64,000 nucleotides of DNA from CAYNZP01 sp964401835 (GTDB lineage Bacteria > Planctomycetota > Phycisphaerae > SM23-33), in NCBI GenBank assembly GCA_964401835.1, contig CAYNZP010000010.1, positions 1 through 64,000 on the forward strand, in the 5' to 3' direction. Below are positions 51,323 through 60,126 of the stretch, piece by piece. The translations under genes were made by a program, and so were the position numbers. Below the pieces are notes generated by a model. That model saw nothing but the letters and a program-made list of their open reading frames with translations. It had not been told where the DNA came from and did no database searches. Within the stretch, counting starts at the first letter, position 1. Each line of letters opens with the position of its first letter.

Positions 51323-51807
51323 GAATTCTCAAACTCCTTTATCTGATCGCGGAGAATCGCTGCACGCTCATAATCTTCAGAATTTATCGCCGCCTTGAGC
51401 TGGGCCCGAAGACGCAAAAGAGAATTCTGCTTCTTCTGGTCGCTTCCGACGCGGTGGGGCACCTTGCCAACATGCTGGGTTGCGCCTTCCTGGGCCCGCT
51501 CGAGCAGGCCTGCAAGTGCGGGCTCGAAGGCGTCATAGTCGTACGGACAGCCAAGCAGGCCCTTCTCACGGAATTCAGAGAATGTCATCCCGCATACTTC
51601 ACAGGTAAGGTCAGTAATATCTTTGCCGGCTGCGCTCTGGAGCACGAAGTCCTCAAGCAACTGGCTTATGGGGACATTAGCCTTTATTGTAATTCCCTCT
51701 GTCGAGGCGCAATCCTCGCAAAGATGCTTTTCGAACTTTTGGCCGTCAACTATCTCTGTGAGGTGGATAGTTGCGGGCTTGTTACATTTATCACATTTAT
51801 ATTTCAT
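51319..51807 (-). CDS. mcsA: McsA-type activator with UvrB/C motif
   Basis: 162 aa. Two CxxC zinc knuckles (CDKCNKPATIHLTE ... LCEDCA and TCEVCGMTF ... LGCPYDY) precede a C-terminal UVR motif (LKAAINSEDYERAAILRDQIKEF). In the McsA-McsB pair this protein activates the kinase. ATG 51807 follows a usual ribosome site and mcsB starts before its stop (ATGA overlap). Confidence 0.9.
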   Translation of the reverse strand: MKYKCDKCNKPATIHLTEIVDGQKFEKHLCEDCASTEGITIKANVPISQLLEDFVLQSAAGKDITDLTCEVCGMTFSEFREKGLLGCPYDYDAFEPALAGLLERAQEGATQHVGKVPHRVGSDQKKQNSLLRLRAQLKAAINSEDYERAAILRDQIKEFENS

Positions 51808-51853
51808 GACGACTACTCGCTATCCTAAGAAAAACCCGAAGGATGCGTCAAGA

Positions 51854-52228
51854 TCACGTTTTCATATAGTACGAGGCGCAACAGTCTCGCGTTTCGGTAA
51901 CTGTAACTTTATATAACTTATAACCGCCATTAAGCCTGGCTTGGAGTCTATTAGCTAAAACTTCCGCAACACGCTCAGCTGAGGCGCCTTTTTTGTCAAA
52001 TTCGTCCATTGAGTCCAGGTTGGTTCCATTGAGTTCGGCTGCGATCGATTTCATGGCCCGAGCTACCTCGACAAAGTCGATTACGATTCCCTGGGGCTGA
52101 TCGAGTTCATTGGATCTGAAATACGCTGTAAACACCCAATTATGCTCATGCGGCTTCTCGAAAGAGCCGTCCGGTAGCAGTATTGCGTGTGTTGCGGTAA
52201 ATTCGTTTTTTACGCTTACTTCGTACAT
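51854..52228 (-). CDS. 6-pyruvoyl-tetrahydropterin synthase/QueD-like
   Basis: 124 aa from ATG 52228. Zn ligands are His in FTATHAILLP and His-x-His in KPHEHNWVFTAYF; the catalytic Cys/Glu part is VVDFVEV-like IVIDFVEVARAM and VTVTETRDCCASYY. In bacteria these make 6-carboxy-tetrahydropterin for queuosine (QueD) or act on other pterins. The in-frame upstream Met at 52252 gives a nine-residue extension that is probably not used. Confidence 0.82.
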   Translation of the reverse strand: MYEVSVKNEFTATHAILLPDGSFEKPHEHNWVFTAYFRSNELDQPQGIVIDFVEVARAMKSIAAELNGTNLDSMDEFDKKGASAERVAEVLANRLQARLNGGYKLYKVTVTETRDCCASYYMKT

Positions 52229-52311
52229 TGTACTCTCTAACATTCTACACAACTTATTGAAGTGTGGAAGGCAATAACCTTAAGGGCTTAAAAACGTGGG
52301 GCTTTGTGAAA

Positions 52312-53184
52312 CTAAGTTATTTTCTGGAGATATCCGCGGGCCGTTGCAAACCAACCGCTTCCCCAACTGTTCATTCCGTGCAGAAGAAGCGTTGCGATAG
52401 CTACTGAGGTCATTTCGTCATGGTTCTGGTCTATATAATTAACTACGGCATCGCGATCGTTGCGGACAGGTATTATCTCTGTATGCTCGTGTGAGTCTTT
52501 TGCCTCGGCTGCGAATTTGAGGATCTTGGCGATTTCAGCATTTACCTTCAGGTCGAAAATCAGCTCCGGCTGCAGAATTTGTCTGTCACGGATAAGCCCC
52601 AGGCAGATGCCCTCTGTAACCATTGCGGAACCTATGTCCAACTCTTCAGACAATTCACTTAACATTATCAGGTACAGGTCGATTTTTGTTGTGTCGCTTA
52701 GTGCGTGTTCGACCATCCCGCCAATAGCATCTATCTTGCCGGCGTTGAAAAAAATTCGATTACTGCGTCGGCCCAGAACTATAAATCCGTCAGAAGTAAC
52801 AACAGACGCCGAGACTCCCAGTGCGTTAGCCAGACTTTCTTCCCCATAGGTATAACGAATTTGGGCTTGGGAAAGGTTCGTTCCGACAAATTCTCTGTAA
52901 TCGGTATGGCCAAGGTTGAGAGTAAGGTTATCTTCCTCTACAGAGCAAAAATCCAATCGGCAGAGCTGGCCGTTGTAGAGGTTTATATTTTCCTCTTCGG
53001 CTCGACGCTGCTGCTGTGCCCATGTCTGCTCTATGACTTTTTCGACATCTTTATGGGAAGGGCGTTTTTGGTCAGACCACTTAATCTTAATTTTCTCCGG
53101 CGCAAAGCTTCCCGCGACATCCAGGAAGAAGACCCCTAGGTCATGGCTGCCGTCATATGTTTTTTTTGTTTCCTTTGACAACAT
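52312..53184 (-). CDS. Nudix-like hydrolase domain protein
   Basis: 290 aa with a Nudix core. The phosphohydrolase motif is spread: AIGGMVEHAL at about 154-163, then LMLSELSEELDIG-type at about 173-186 (the RE-U-x-EE part reads SELSEEL, with Ser in place of the Arg). The N-terminal 110 residues contain VEKVIEQTWAQQQRRAEEEN helices and are unrecognised. Distant resemblance to eukaryotic NUDT-type proteins of similar length. It follows hemB by eight bases; co-transcription is likely. Confidence 0.68.
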   Translation of the reverse strand: MLSKETKKTYDGSHDLGVFFLDVAGSFAPEKIKIKWSDQKRPSHKDVEKVIEQTWAQQQRRAEEENINLYNGQLCRLDFCSVEEDNLTLNLGHTDYREFVGTNLSQAQIRYTYGEESLANALGVSASVVTSDGFIVLGRRSNRIFFNAGKIDAIGGMVEHALSDTTKIDLYLIMLSELSEELDIGSAMVTEGICLGLIRDRQILQPELIFDLKVNAEIAKILKFAAEAKDSHEHTEIIPVRNDRDAVVNYIDQNHDEMTSVAIATLLLHGMNSWGSGWFATARGYLQKIT

Positions 53185-53192
53185 CTTTCCCC

Positions 53193-54188
53193 CTACAACC
53201 AGTCAGCTAACTGCTCTGCAAAATAAGTAATAATCAAATCTGCTCCGCTACGCTTAATGGCAGATGTTACTTCCAACACAGTTGTCTTTTCGTCAATCCA
53301 GCCTGCGTTGGCAGCGGCTTTTATCATCGAATATTCACCACTGATATTATAGGCAGCTAGTGGCGCATCAAATTTTTGTCGAATTTTCGAGATTATGTCC
53401 AGGTAGGGCAGAGCCGGCTTGACCATGAAGATATCGGCGCCTTCTTCTAGGTCTGCAGCTGCTTCGGGGCAGGCCTGACTTGGTGAGCGATAATCCATCT
53501 GGTAGGATTTTCTGTCCCCAAATTGCATATTGCTCTCGGCTGCATCACGGAAAGGGCCATACAGGCTCGAAGCGAATTTCACCGCATAAGACATAATTGC
53601 AGTCGTTTTAAGTTCTTTGTCGTCAAGTGCCTGTCGTATTGCTGCGACCTGTCCGTCCATCATCGCTGATGGCGCTACTATATCCGCGCCGGATTTGGCA
53701 TGAGAGATAGCTACCTTTGCGAGCAATTCAAGCGCAGCGTCATTATCTACCTCAGCCTTGCCTTTGGGGGAGCTTACAACCGGGCCGCAATGCCCGTGAT
53801 CGGTATATTCGCAGAGACAGACATCAGTTATGACGACAATTTCCTCGAAGCGTTTTTTTATCTCTCTACAGAGTCTTTGGACACCAGCCTTCTCGTCCCA
53901 TGCTTTGGAGCCTTGTGGGTCCTTTTGGTCGGGTATGCCGAAAAGAAGTACAGCCCGGAGGCCTTTATCTGCCCAGCGTGCAACGGTTTCAATCGCCGTA
54001 TCGACGGAGTATTGGAATTGGTCCGGCATGGATGGGATTTCTTTTGTTATGGCGGTTCCTTCGCGCACGAAAAGCGGCGCAATGAGTTCATCTTTACAGA
54101 GTCGGACTTCTGCGAGCATTTCGCGAAGCGTCGCATTGTATCGCAACCGCCTCAGGCGTTTTGTCGGAAATTTTGCCATAGGATCCAT
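53193..54188 (-). CDS. hemB: Delta-aminolevulinic acid dehydratase (porphobilinogen synthase)
   Basis: Condenses two ALA molecules to porphobilinogen. The two Schiff-base lysines are in SYAVKFASSLYGPF and DIFMVKPALPYLD; the catalytic-zinc cysteines are in DVCLCEYTDHGHCG (C-x-C-x7-C, the zinc-dependent type); and MQFGDRKSYQMDY is conserved. N-terminal starts at 54188, 54179 or the TTG at 54194 are all possible. Provides precursor for the siroheme route served by ahbC/ahbD. Confidence 0.93.
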   Translation of the reverse strand: MDPMAKFPTKRLRRLRYNATLREMLAEVRLCKDELIAPLFVREGTAITKEIPSMPDQFQYSVDTAIETVARWADKGLRAVLLFGIPDQKDPQGSKAWDEKAGVQRLCREIKKRFEEIVVITDVCLCEYTDHGHCGPVVSSPKGKAEVDNDAALELLAKVAISHAKSGADIVAPSAMMDGQVAAIRQALDDKELKTTAIMSYAVKFASSLYGPFRDAAESNMQFGDRKSYQMDYRSPSQACPEAAADLEEGADIFMVKPALPYLDIISKIRQKFDAPLAAYNISGEYSMIKAAANAGWIDEKTTVLEVTSAIKRSGADLIITYFAEQLADWL

Positions 54189-54275
54189 AACCAATAGTCT
54201 GAAAGATAATATGATACCGGAAGTTAGGGCTTTTTTGAAATAAAAGGTTCCCCATGGCCACTCAAGTGAGTTATT

Positions 54276-56144
54276 TCAGACGTCTCTTTGTCGGCTGGAA
54301 AGGAGGACAATATCCCGTAGATGTTCTCCATGGGGGGCAGATAGCCATCGCTCTGTAAAACCATGTTCCTGAACGATATGCGCAACAGCCATAAGTGCAC
54401 GGAGGTGATAGTTACGCTGGTCAGCCGAACCGACCAGTACGAATGCTGTCTGGACTGGGACATCGGATTGGGGGAAAAGTACACCGTCTTTACACCTCAC
54501 AAGTAGGATATCGAAGAGCTTATCGCCCTCGACAATGACGTGCGGTATCGCCAGTCCCGGCTGAATTACCGTACTGGACCCCTTTTCGCGGGCCAAAAAG
54601 AGTTTTAGTAGTTCTTCTTTTGTAGTGTCAAGTCGCGGCGCCAGCGCGTCGGCTGCCCGGTTGAATAACTCGTTTGAATCTATCGAACCTTCAATATCGA
54701 GAATGGCGCAGTTGCTGATAAGTTGGTCGAAACGGTCGTGTGTTACCTCATCCCGCTCGAGCGCTATTTCCCTGAGTTCCTCTTCCAGTTCGCTACGGTA
54801 TATCTCTTTCGAGACGATATTCTTAACCATGTAGATGAATGCGCTCTCACGGTCAATTCGCGGCCGGATATAAATCACATACCACATCACGCCGATTAGA
54901 GCGAAAATACCCGTTGTTATGAGAGGAACAGCGCCCATCTCAGTAATGAGGAAGATATATAACACGATCCCAATAATCTGGAACCACGGGTAGAAGGGGC
55001 AACGGTAAAGCGGCCGATAGTTCTGAATCTTGCTTCCCCGCATGATAATCACAGCCAGATTAACCATCGCAAAGAGCATCAGCATCATTGTGCTGGCGAC
55101 CTTGACGAGGTTTGAGATGCTCAAGGCTGCGATGACGACAATCATGAACGCCCCCGTAATCACTATGCTAATTACGGGCGTGCCGAATCGCGCTGAAGTT
55201 TTCTGAAATATTGCAGGCAGCAAGCCGTCATGGCTCATTGCCATCGGGCTTCTCGAAGCCGTAAGTATGCCGGAGTTAGCCGTAGTGATGAAGGCTAGCA
55301 TTCCTGCAAGTGCCAGTAAAATCATTCCCGGCTTTGCCAGAAACACGTTGGCAGCTGTGCTAAGCGGTGTGTAATTAGTATAGCCCGTTTGTTCATCATA
55401 CAGCTGAGCCGGTTCCAGAACGCCTTCGGTAACGAATATGGCGGCCACATAAACAAGAGAAACAATAATCAATGCTGCAAACATTCCCGCCGGCAGTGTT
55501 CGGCCTGGGTTTCTGACCTCACCTGCAACAGAAGCGATCTTGGTAAGCCCGCCGAACGAGACGAAGACCAGGCCGGCCGTGGCTAGGACTTCTTTCATAC
55601 CTTTATCCATGAAGTTCTCAAACGAAGAATGCTTAACTTCGCCAATGCCGAAAACCACGAATATCCCTAGCACTGACAGGAGAATGGCAACCATAATAAT
55701 CTGGGCTTTGCCGGTCTGCTTTACACTGATTATGTTAAGGGCCATAAAAAAGACGCAGCAACCAATGGCGATAAGCTTGATGTGCCAGTCTGAAGCATCC
55801 GGCCAGATGAGTTGGGCAAAAGCTCCAATACCGATCAATGCGAATGCGCTTTTAAGTGATATGGATAACCAATTCGCCAGGCCTGCAAAAATTCCGGGCA
55901 ATGATCCCATGCTTCGTTCGATGAAGAAATAACTCCCGCCGCTTCGGGGCATGGCACTTGCGAGTTCTGCCTGACTCATCGCAGCTGGAATTGCCATCAG
56001 GCCAGCCAGAGCATAGGCCAGTAACATCGCTGGGCCAGACTTTCTAAAAGCCAGGCCCGGCAGGACGAACAAACCGCTACTGATCATCGCGCCTGAGGCG
56101 ATGCAGAAAATACCCCAGAATCCTAATTTTCGTCTTAACTTCAA
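54276..56144 (-). CDS. APC amino-acid permease fused to a PTS EIIA-type domain
   Basis: 622 aa. Residues 1-435 are a twelve-helix APC transporter (IASGAMISSGLFVLPGLAF, MPRSGGSYFFIERSMG, VSFGGLTKIASVAGEVRNPGRTLPAG). After a hydrophilic linker the C-terminal 150 residues are a fructose/mannitol-type EIIA domain with the phosphohistidine motif GLAIPHVIVEG (His near 533). This fusion occurs in a number of bacteria; a role of the phospho-His domain in regulating transport is inferred. ATG 56144. Confidence 0.87.
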   Translation of the reverse strand: MKLRRKLGFWGIFCIASGAMISSGLFVLPGLAFRKSGPAMLLAYALAGLMAIPAAMSQAELASAMPRSGGSYFFIERSMGSLPGIFAGLANWLSISLKSAFALIGIGAFAQLIWPDASDWHIKLIAIGCCVFFMALNIISVKQTGKAQIIMVAILLSVLGIFVVFGIGEVKHSSFENFMDKGMKEVLATAGLVFVSFGGLTKIASVAGEVRNPGRTLPAGMFAALIIVSLVYVAAIFVTEGVLEPAQLYDEQTGYTNYTPLSTAANVFLAKPGMILLALAGMLAFITTANSGILTASRSPMAMSHDGLLPAIFQKTSARFGTPVISIVITGAFMIVVIAALSISNLVKVASTMMLMLFAMVNLAVIIMRGSKIQNYRPLYRCPFYPWFQIIGIVLYIFLITEMGAVPLITTGIFALIGVMWYVIYIRPRIDRESAFIYMVKNIVSKEIYRSELEEELREIALERDEVTHDRFDQLISNCAILDIEGSIDSNELFNRAADALAPRLDTTKEELLKLFLAREKGSSTVIQPGLAIPHVIVEGDKLFDILLVRCKDGVLFPQSDVPVQTAFVLVGSADQRNYHLRALMAVAHIVQEHGFTERWLSAPHGEHLRDIVLLSSRQRDV

Positions 56145-56253
56145 TTAATTGGCCCTCTTATGCCAACTGTCAGCTTAAGTTATTGATAAACCCCTGTCGA
56201 TAAGAAAACAGCCCTTGTTACATAACTCCTACGTTATTTTAGGGAGCAATTTC

Positions 56254-57672
56254 ATGTTTAAAATCAAATCGCGAAACAGCACCGCAGGGCGGGAAGTTCT
56301 CGGTGGCATAACTACCTTTATGGCTATGAGCTATATTTTATTCGTCCAGCCGGCAGTGCTTTCAAAGACAGGTATGGACGCAGGCGGGGTTTTCATGGCT
56401 ACCTGTATATCGTCCGCCGTCGCCTGCATTATTATGGGTCTGCTTGCGAACTACCCCATAGCCCTTGCACCGGGTATGGGCGAAAACTTTTTCTTCGTCA
56501 TCACGCTTTGTGGAGTAGGAGCCGCAGCAGGCGCTTTTAAGCTTTCCTGGCAAGAGGCGCTTGTGCTGACAGTTATTACGGGCCTGATATTTCTCACGCT
56601 GGCGCTTGTGGGATTTCGCAGCCGGCTTTTAAACGCGATACCAGACTCGCTCAAAAGCGGCATCGCAGCTGGCATCGGCCTGTTTATCGCGCTTATCGGT
56701 TTTGAATGGGGCAATATCGTCACGCATCATCCAGTTACATGTTTGCAGCTGGCTCCGATGGAAGGGAATTATGTTGCGGCTTTGGCTTTGCTGGGGCTTG
56801 TCGTCACCCTTGCATTGTCTGCTTTTCACATTCGCGGCGCGATACTAATTGGAATTCTCGTAACAACCATAGTGACCTGGCTGCTTGGCCTGCTGCCGGA
56901 TATAGATACAATCAAACTTGCCTATCCGATAGGTATTCCCAGTGGGCTCGGAGAAACGGCGGGAGGTTTTTTACAGGGTTTCGGCTCACTGAAAGAGAAG
57001 CTGCTAAGCCCTAATTGGCTGGATGTGGTTTTCTTCGCGTTCATACTTCTTTTCATGGATTTGTTCGATACTGTCGGTACGCTTGTTGGCGTCGCGAGCA
57101 GGGCTAACCTTATGCAAAACGGCCAGCTGCCAAGGGCGGAGCGGGCACTGTCTGCAGATGCCGTCGGCACAGTTGTCGGAGCTGGCTTGGGAACGAGTAC
57201 CGTAACCAGCTATATCGAGTCAATCACCGGTGTCGCCTCAGGTGCCAGAACCGGCTTGGCGGCGATTGTTGCGGGTCTATGCATGCTGGTTGCACTGTTT
57301 TTCCAGCCTTTGGTAGGGATGGTCGGTGGGGGAGTTGTTATCGGTGACCCGAATGTAGCCAATCCCATTTTGAAATATCCGATGATCGCACCAGCTTTAA
57401 TATTTGTTGGAGCGCTTATGATACGAGCTATACGTAATATTCATTGGGATGACATTACCGAGGCGCTGCCAGCCTTTCTGACGATGGTTACGATGCCGTT
57501 TGCCTATTCGATATCGCACGGCATAGCTATCGGGTTTATCTCATACGCAGTCGGAAAACTGGTTACAGGCAGAGTAAAGCAATGCCCCATTCTGGTCTAC
57601 GTCTTAGCTGCTTTGCTACTGTTTAGATATGTAGGATTTGACCTAATCAAGCTGCTAATTGGCCTTGGGTGA
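56254..57672 (+). CDS. NCS2 family purine/xanthine permease (AzgA-like)
   Basis: 472 aa from ATG 56254 (AGGGAG seven bases upstream; longer frame at 56215 not needed). The AzgA-type signature is visible: GREVLGGITTFMAMSYILFV, NYPIALAPGMGENFFF, LKSGIAAGIGLFIALIGFEWG, LLFMDLFDTVGTLVGVA and SADAVGTVVGAGLGTSTVTSYIESITGVASG. Proton symport of adenine, guanine or hypoxanthine is the family activity. Convergent with, and overlapping by 18 bp, the peptidase gene. Confidence 0.88.
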   Translation: MFKIKSRNSTAGREVLGGITTFMAMSYILFVQPAVLSKTGMDAGGVFMATCISSAVACIIMGLLANYPIALAPGMGENFFFVITLCGVGAAAGAFKLSWQEALVLTVITGLIFLTLALVGFRSRLLNAIPDSLKSGIAAGIGLFIALIGFEWGNIVTHHPVTCLQLAPMEGNYVAALALLGLVVTLALSAFHIRGAILIGILVTTIVTWLLGLLPDIDTIKLAYPIGIPSGLGETAGGFLQGFGSLKEKLLSPNWLDVVFFAFILLFMDLFDTVGTLVGVASRANLMQNGQLPRAERALSADAVGTVVGAGLGTSTVTSYIESITGVASGARTGLAAIVAGLCMLVALFFQPLVGMVGGGVVIGDPNVANPILKYPMIAPALIFVGALMIRAIRNIHWDDITEALPAFLTMVTMPFAYSISHGIAIGFISYAVGKLVTGRVKQCPILVYVLAALLLFRYVGFDLIKLLIGLG

Positions 57673-58803
57673 GCTTAAAGGCTGGCGGAGAATTACCTCT
57701 CGTCCGTGACGTTGGACTTTGATAATTACTGTCTGATTTGCACCGGTTGCGCGGACAGCGCCAACAAACTCGGCTGGGTTGCGAATCTCATAGCCGTTGA
57801 ATTCTGTAATAATATCTCCGATTATCAACCGACCGGCAGTTTCTCCAGCCGAGCCCCGAACAAAGCCGACAACCTTCACTCCATTGCCAGCAGCTTTGAC
57901 CTGTGCGCCCAATCGGGCTTGGTTTGAACTGGCCTCACCCCATGGAAGTTGTAGCGATTGGGACCAGTTTAAAAAGTCTTTTTCTATTTCGTAGATAGGC
58001 TTTAAAAAAGCCTTTTCCATAGCTTTCCTGCCGGAGGTGTCCTTGCTGAAATTTGATTTGTAATTATTGTACCACTTAGACAATTTGTCATTCTGGTAGA
58101 GATATAGCATAATGTAACGAGACTGTGCATATGCAAGCCTGGTGTCTTTGTGAAATTCCTTACGTGACATTTGCAGGAATTTGTCCAGGGCAATCGTTTC
58201 TTTTTTGCGTATGGCAGCCTGCAGGGTAGTAAGCCTTCCATCGACCTGCGGGATAAAGCTGCTGTCAGTGACTTTACTTGCCTCGAATAGACACGCCAGA
58301 CCCTCAACTATCCAGATTGGATGGTTCTGATCGGCTGCAGCCATGTCTGAGTGGTGCAAGGCGTGTGTAAACTCATGAACGAGTACTCTACTTCGGTCGA
58401 TGGATATAAGCTCTCGCTGCGGGGGTTTATAAAAGCCTGTAATATTTTTGGCAGGAGCTAGCGGGGTATAATCTTTTGACAGGGGAAGGATAACGGTTAC
58501 GTTCCATTTCAGTTCCTCGCGGAAGAGAATCGCTCTCTGGAAATCCGTGAAAGTTGAAAGGAGATTCGTGGTCTCGTTTAAGTGCTTATCGTCCAATGCG
58601 CTGATGTAGATAATGTTTCGAGTTTCGTCGATTTTCGCTTCATAGTCCGGGCCAAATTCTGTGAGCCTGGCTTGAGCTATTTCGAGAGCCAGATTTGCTA
58701 AATCGCTCTGTTGTGCAGCACAAGGGCTCCAAGCCCATAGGAGAGTTGAAATGAGAAGGGCTGTGTATGGAATCTTACCCGCGTTTTTTGACAAATAATT
58801 CAT
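57655..58803 (-). CDS. Secreted metallopeptidase with C-terminal PDZ domain
   Basis: 383 aa. A signal peptide (LLISTLLWAWSPCAA) precedes a gluzincin-type peptidase MA domain with HEFTH at 144-148 and the third ligand Glu168 in WIVEGLACLFE. Residues about 290-380 are a PDZ domain (VRGSAGETAGRLIIGDIITEFNG). Predicted envelope protease or inactive relative; DUF1570/peptidase-MA proteins are common in planctomycetes. Overlaps the end of the NCS2 permease gene. Confidence 0.78.
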   Translation of the reverse strand: MNYLSKNAGKIPYTALLISTLLWAWSPCAAQQSDLANLALEIAQARLTEFGPDYEAKIDETRNIIYISALDDKHLNETTNLLSTFTDFQRAILFREELKWNVTVILPLSKDYTPLAPAKNITGFYKPPQRELISIDRSRVLVHEFTHALHHSDMAAADQNHPIWIVEGLACLFEASKVTDSSFIPQVDGRLTTLQAAIRKKETIALDKFLQMSRKEFHKDTRLAYAQSRYIMLYLYQNDKLSKWYNNYKSNFSKDTSGRKAMEKAFLKPIYEIEKDFLNWSQSLQLPWGEASSNQARLGAQVKAAGNGVKVVGFVRGSAGETAGRLIIGDIITEFNGYEIRNPAEFVGAVRATGANQTVIIKVQRHGREVILRQPLSSPKAN

Positions 58804-58998
58804 CATTATGCGGGTTTTATCGTCAATTGCCGGCAGGGGGGTAAGTAAGGAATCCTGCTTTTACTATTTGTTAAAGCGTTTTCTCTGTTTCTTTTGGAAT
58901 AGTGGGCCTGAACTACTTGACGCCCAAGATATTGGCAGATAGACTATTTAAGTAACAATATATAGACAAAACCGGCCATTTGTAGGGGTATCAAAACT

Positions 58999-59505
58999 AT
59001 GCAATGTCCCTTCTGTGGACACGATGACGATAAGGTTGTGGATTCCCGCAGCTCTGAAGGTGGCAGAGTTGTGCGGCGGAGAAGGCATTGTCTTGCCTGC
59101 AATAAGAGGTTCACCACCTACGAGCGGCCCGAAGAGTCTGTACGGCTTACGGTTATCAAGAAGGACGGTTCGCGTGAGCCTTACGCCCGCCAGAAGATAA
59201 TCGATGGTCTCCAGATGGCCTGTTATAAGCGGTCTGTTACAGACGAGCAGATTAGCCAAATAATCGAAGCGACCGAGGAGGCGATTTTCCGCAGTTACGA
59301 CAAGGAAGTCCCCTCCAATTTTATTGGCGATACTGTTAGCGGTATCCTGCGAGAAGTCGACAAGATTGCTTATGTTCGTTTTGCCAGTGTGTACAGACAA
59401 TTTACGGATGTAGGTGAGTTAATAGACGAAGCGACGGATGTAAAAGACGCATCCCAGCCTGGGCCGGGCCAGCGGGATTTATTTGACGGCTCGGAAGAGA
59501 AATAA
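58999..59505 (+). CDS. nrdR: NrdR transcriptional repressor
   Basis: Represses ribonucleotide reductase genes when dATP is high. N-terminal zinc ribbon MQCPFCGHDDDKVVDSR and RRRRHCLACNKRFTTYER, followed by an ATP-cone (VIKKDGSREPYARQKIIDGL ... VSGILREVDKIAYVRFASVYRQF). 168 aa, typical. Upstream of an ATP-cone gene and Top6A on the same strand. Confidence 0.95.
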   Translation: MQCPFCGHDDDKVVDSRSSEGGRVVRRRRHCLACNKRFTTYERPEESVRLTVIKKDGSREPYARQKIIDGLQMACYKRSVTDEQISQIIEATEEAIFRSYDKEVPSNFIGDTVSGILREVDKIAYVRFASVYRQFTDVGELIDEATDVKDASQPGPGQRDLFDGSEEK

Positions 59506-59561
59506 GGATTCGGCTGGTATTTGTTTGAATTTTTATTGTCCCAACAGGGAGGTTTGGCGAC

Positions 59562-60113
59562 ATGGATGGATCAGGGAAGATCCGTATCATAAAACGCGAC
59601 GGTGAAGTTGAAGATTTTGACCCTTCAAAGCTGGCGGGCACTTTCTGGAGGGTAATGAAGGGTTGCGAGGGATGCACCTTCTATCATGCCATTCAGCTTT
59701 CTGTCGCAGTCGAGCTTTACCTCGAGAAAACACATCCTCATTGCATTTCGAGTGCGGCATTGTTCGAGATGTGTCTTAAGGTATTCCGCCAGGTTGAATT
59801 GGTCGAAGCTGCCGAATTGCTGGAAGACCATCAAAATTGGCGCAGCCAAAGGCGGTTACAGGTAAAGGTCAGGCATGACCGTGGTGAAATTACACTGTGG
59901 GACAAAAATTGGCTGGCTCGGGTGGCCAGTGGATATTGGAACCTTTCACTCACTACCGGTCGGATTCTTGCAGCTGACATCGAAAAACAACTTCTAGAAG
60001 ATGCCGACGAAATAATTCCAAGAAGCATGATTATCGAAATGCTGAACGCTCGCGTCGCACAGTTCGGTCTGGCCGATGCCGTGCCCGTGCGTCCCAAGGC
60101 GACATCAATATGA
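59562..60113 (+). CDS. ATP-cone domain protein
   Basis: 183 aa. Residues 1-90 form a stand-alone ATP-cone (RIIKRDGEVEDFDPSKLAGTFWRVM and FRQVELVEAAELLEDHQNWRSQRR), the nucleotide-sensing domain of RNR and NrdR. The C-terminal half (GEITLWDKNWLARVASGYWN, IIPRSMIIEMLNARVAQFG) is unrecognised. No zinc ribbon. Sits between nrdR (57 bp) and top6A (13 bp), so it may sense deoxynucleotides for one of them. The GGGAGGTTTGGCG site precedes ATG 59562. Confidence 0.7.
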   Translation: MDGSGKIRIIKRDGEVEDFDPSKLAGTFWRVMKGCEGCTFYHAIQLSVAVELYLEKTHPHCISSAALFEMCLKVFRQVELVEAAELLEDHQNWRSQRRLQVKVRHDRGEITLWDKNWLARVASGYWNLSLTTGRILAADIEKQLLEDADEIIPRSMIIEMLNARVAQFGLADAVPVRPKATSI

Positions 60114-60126
60114 AGTAAGGAAACCA

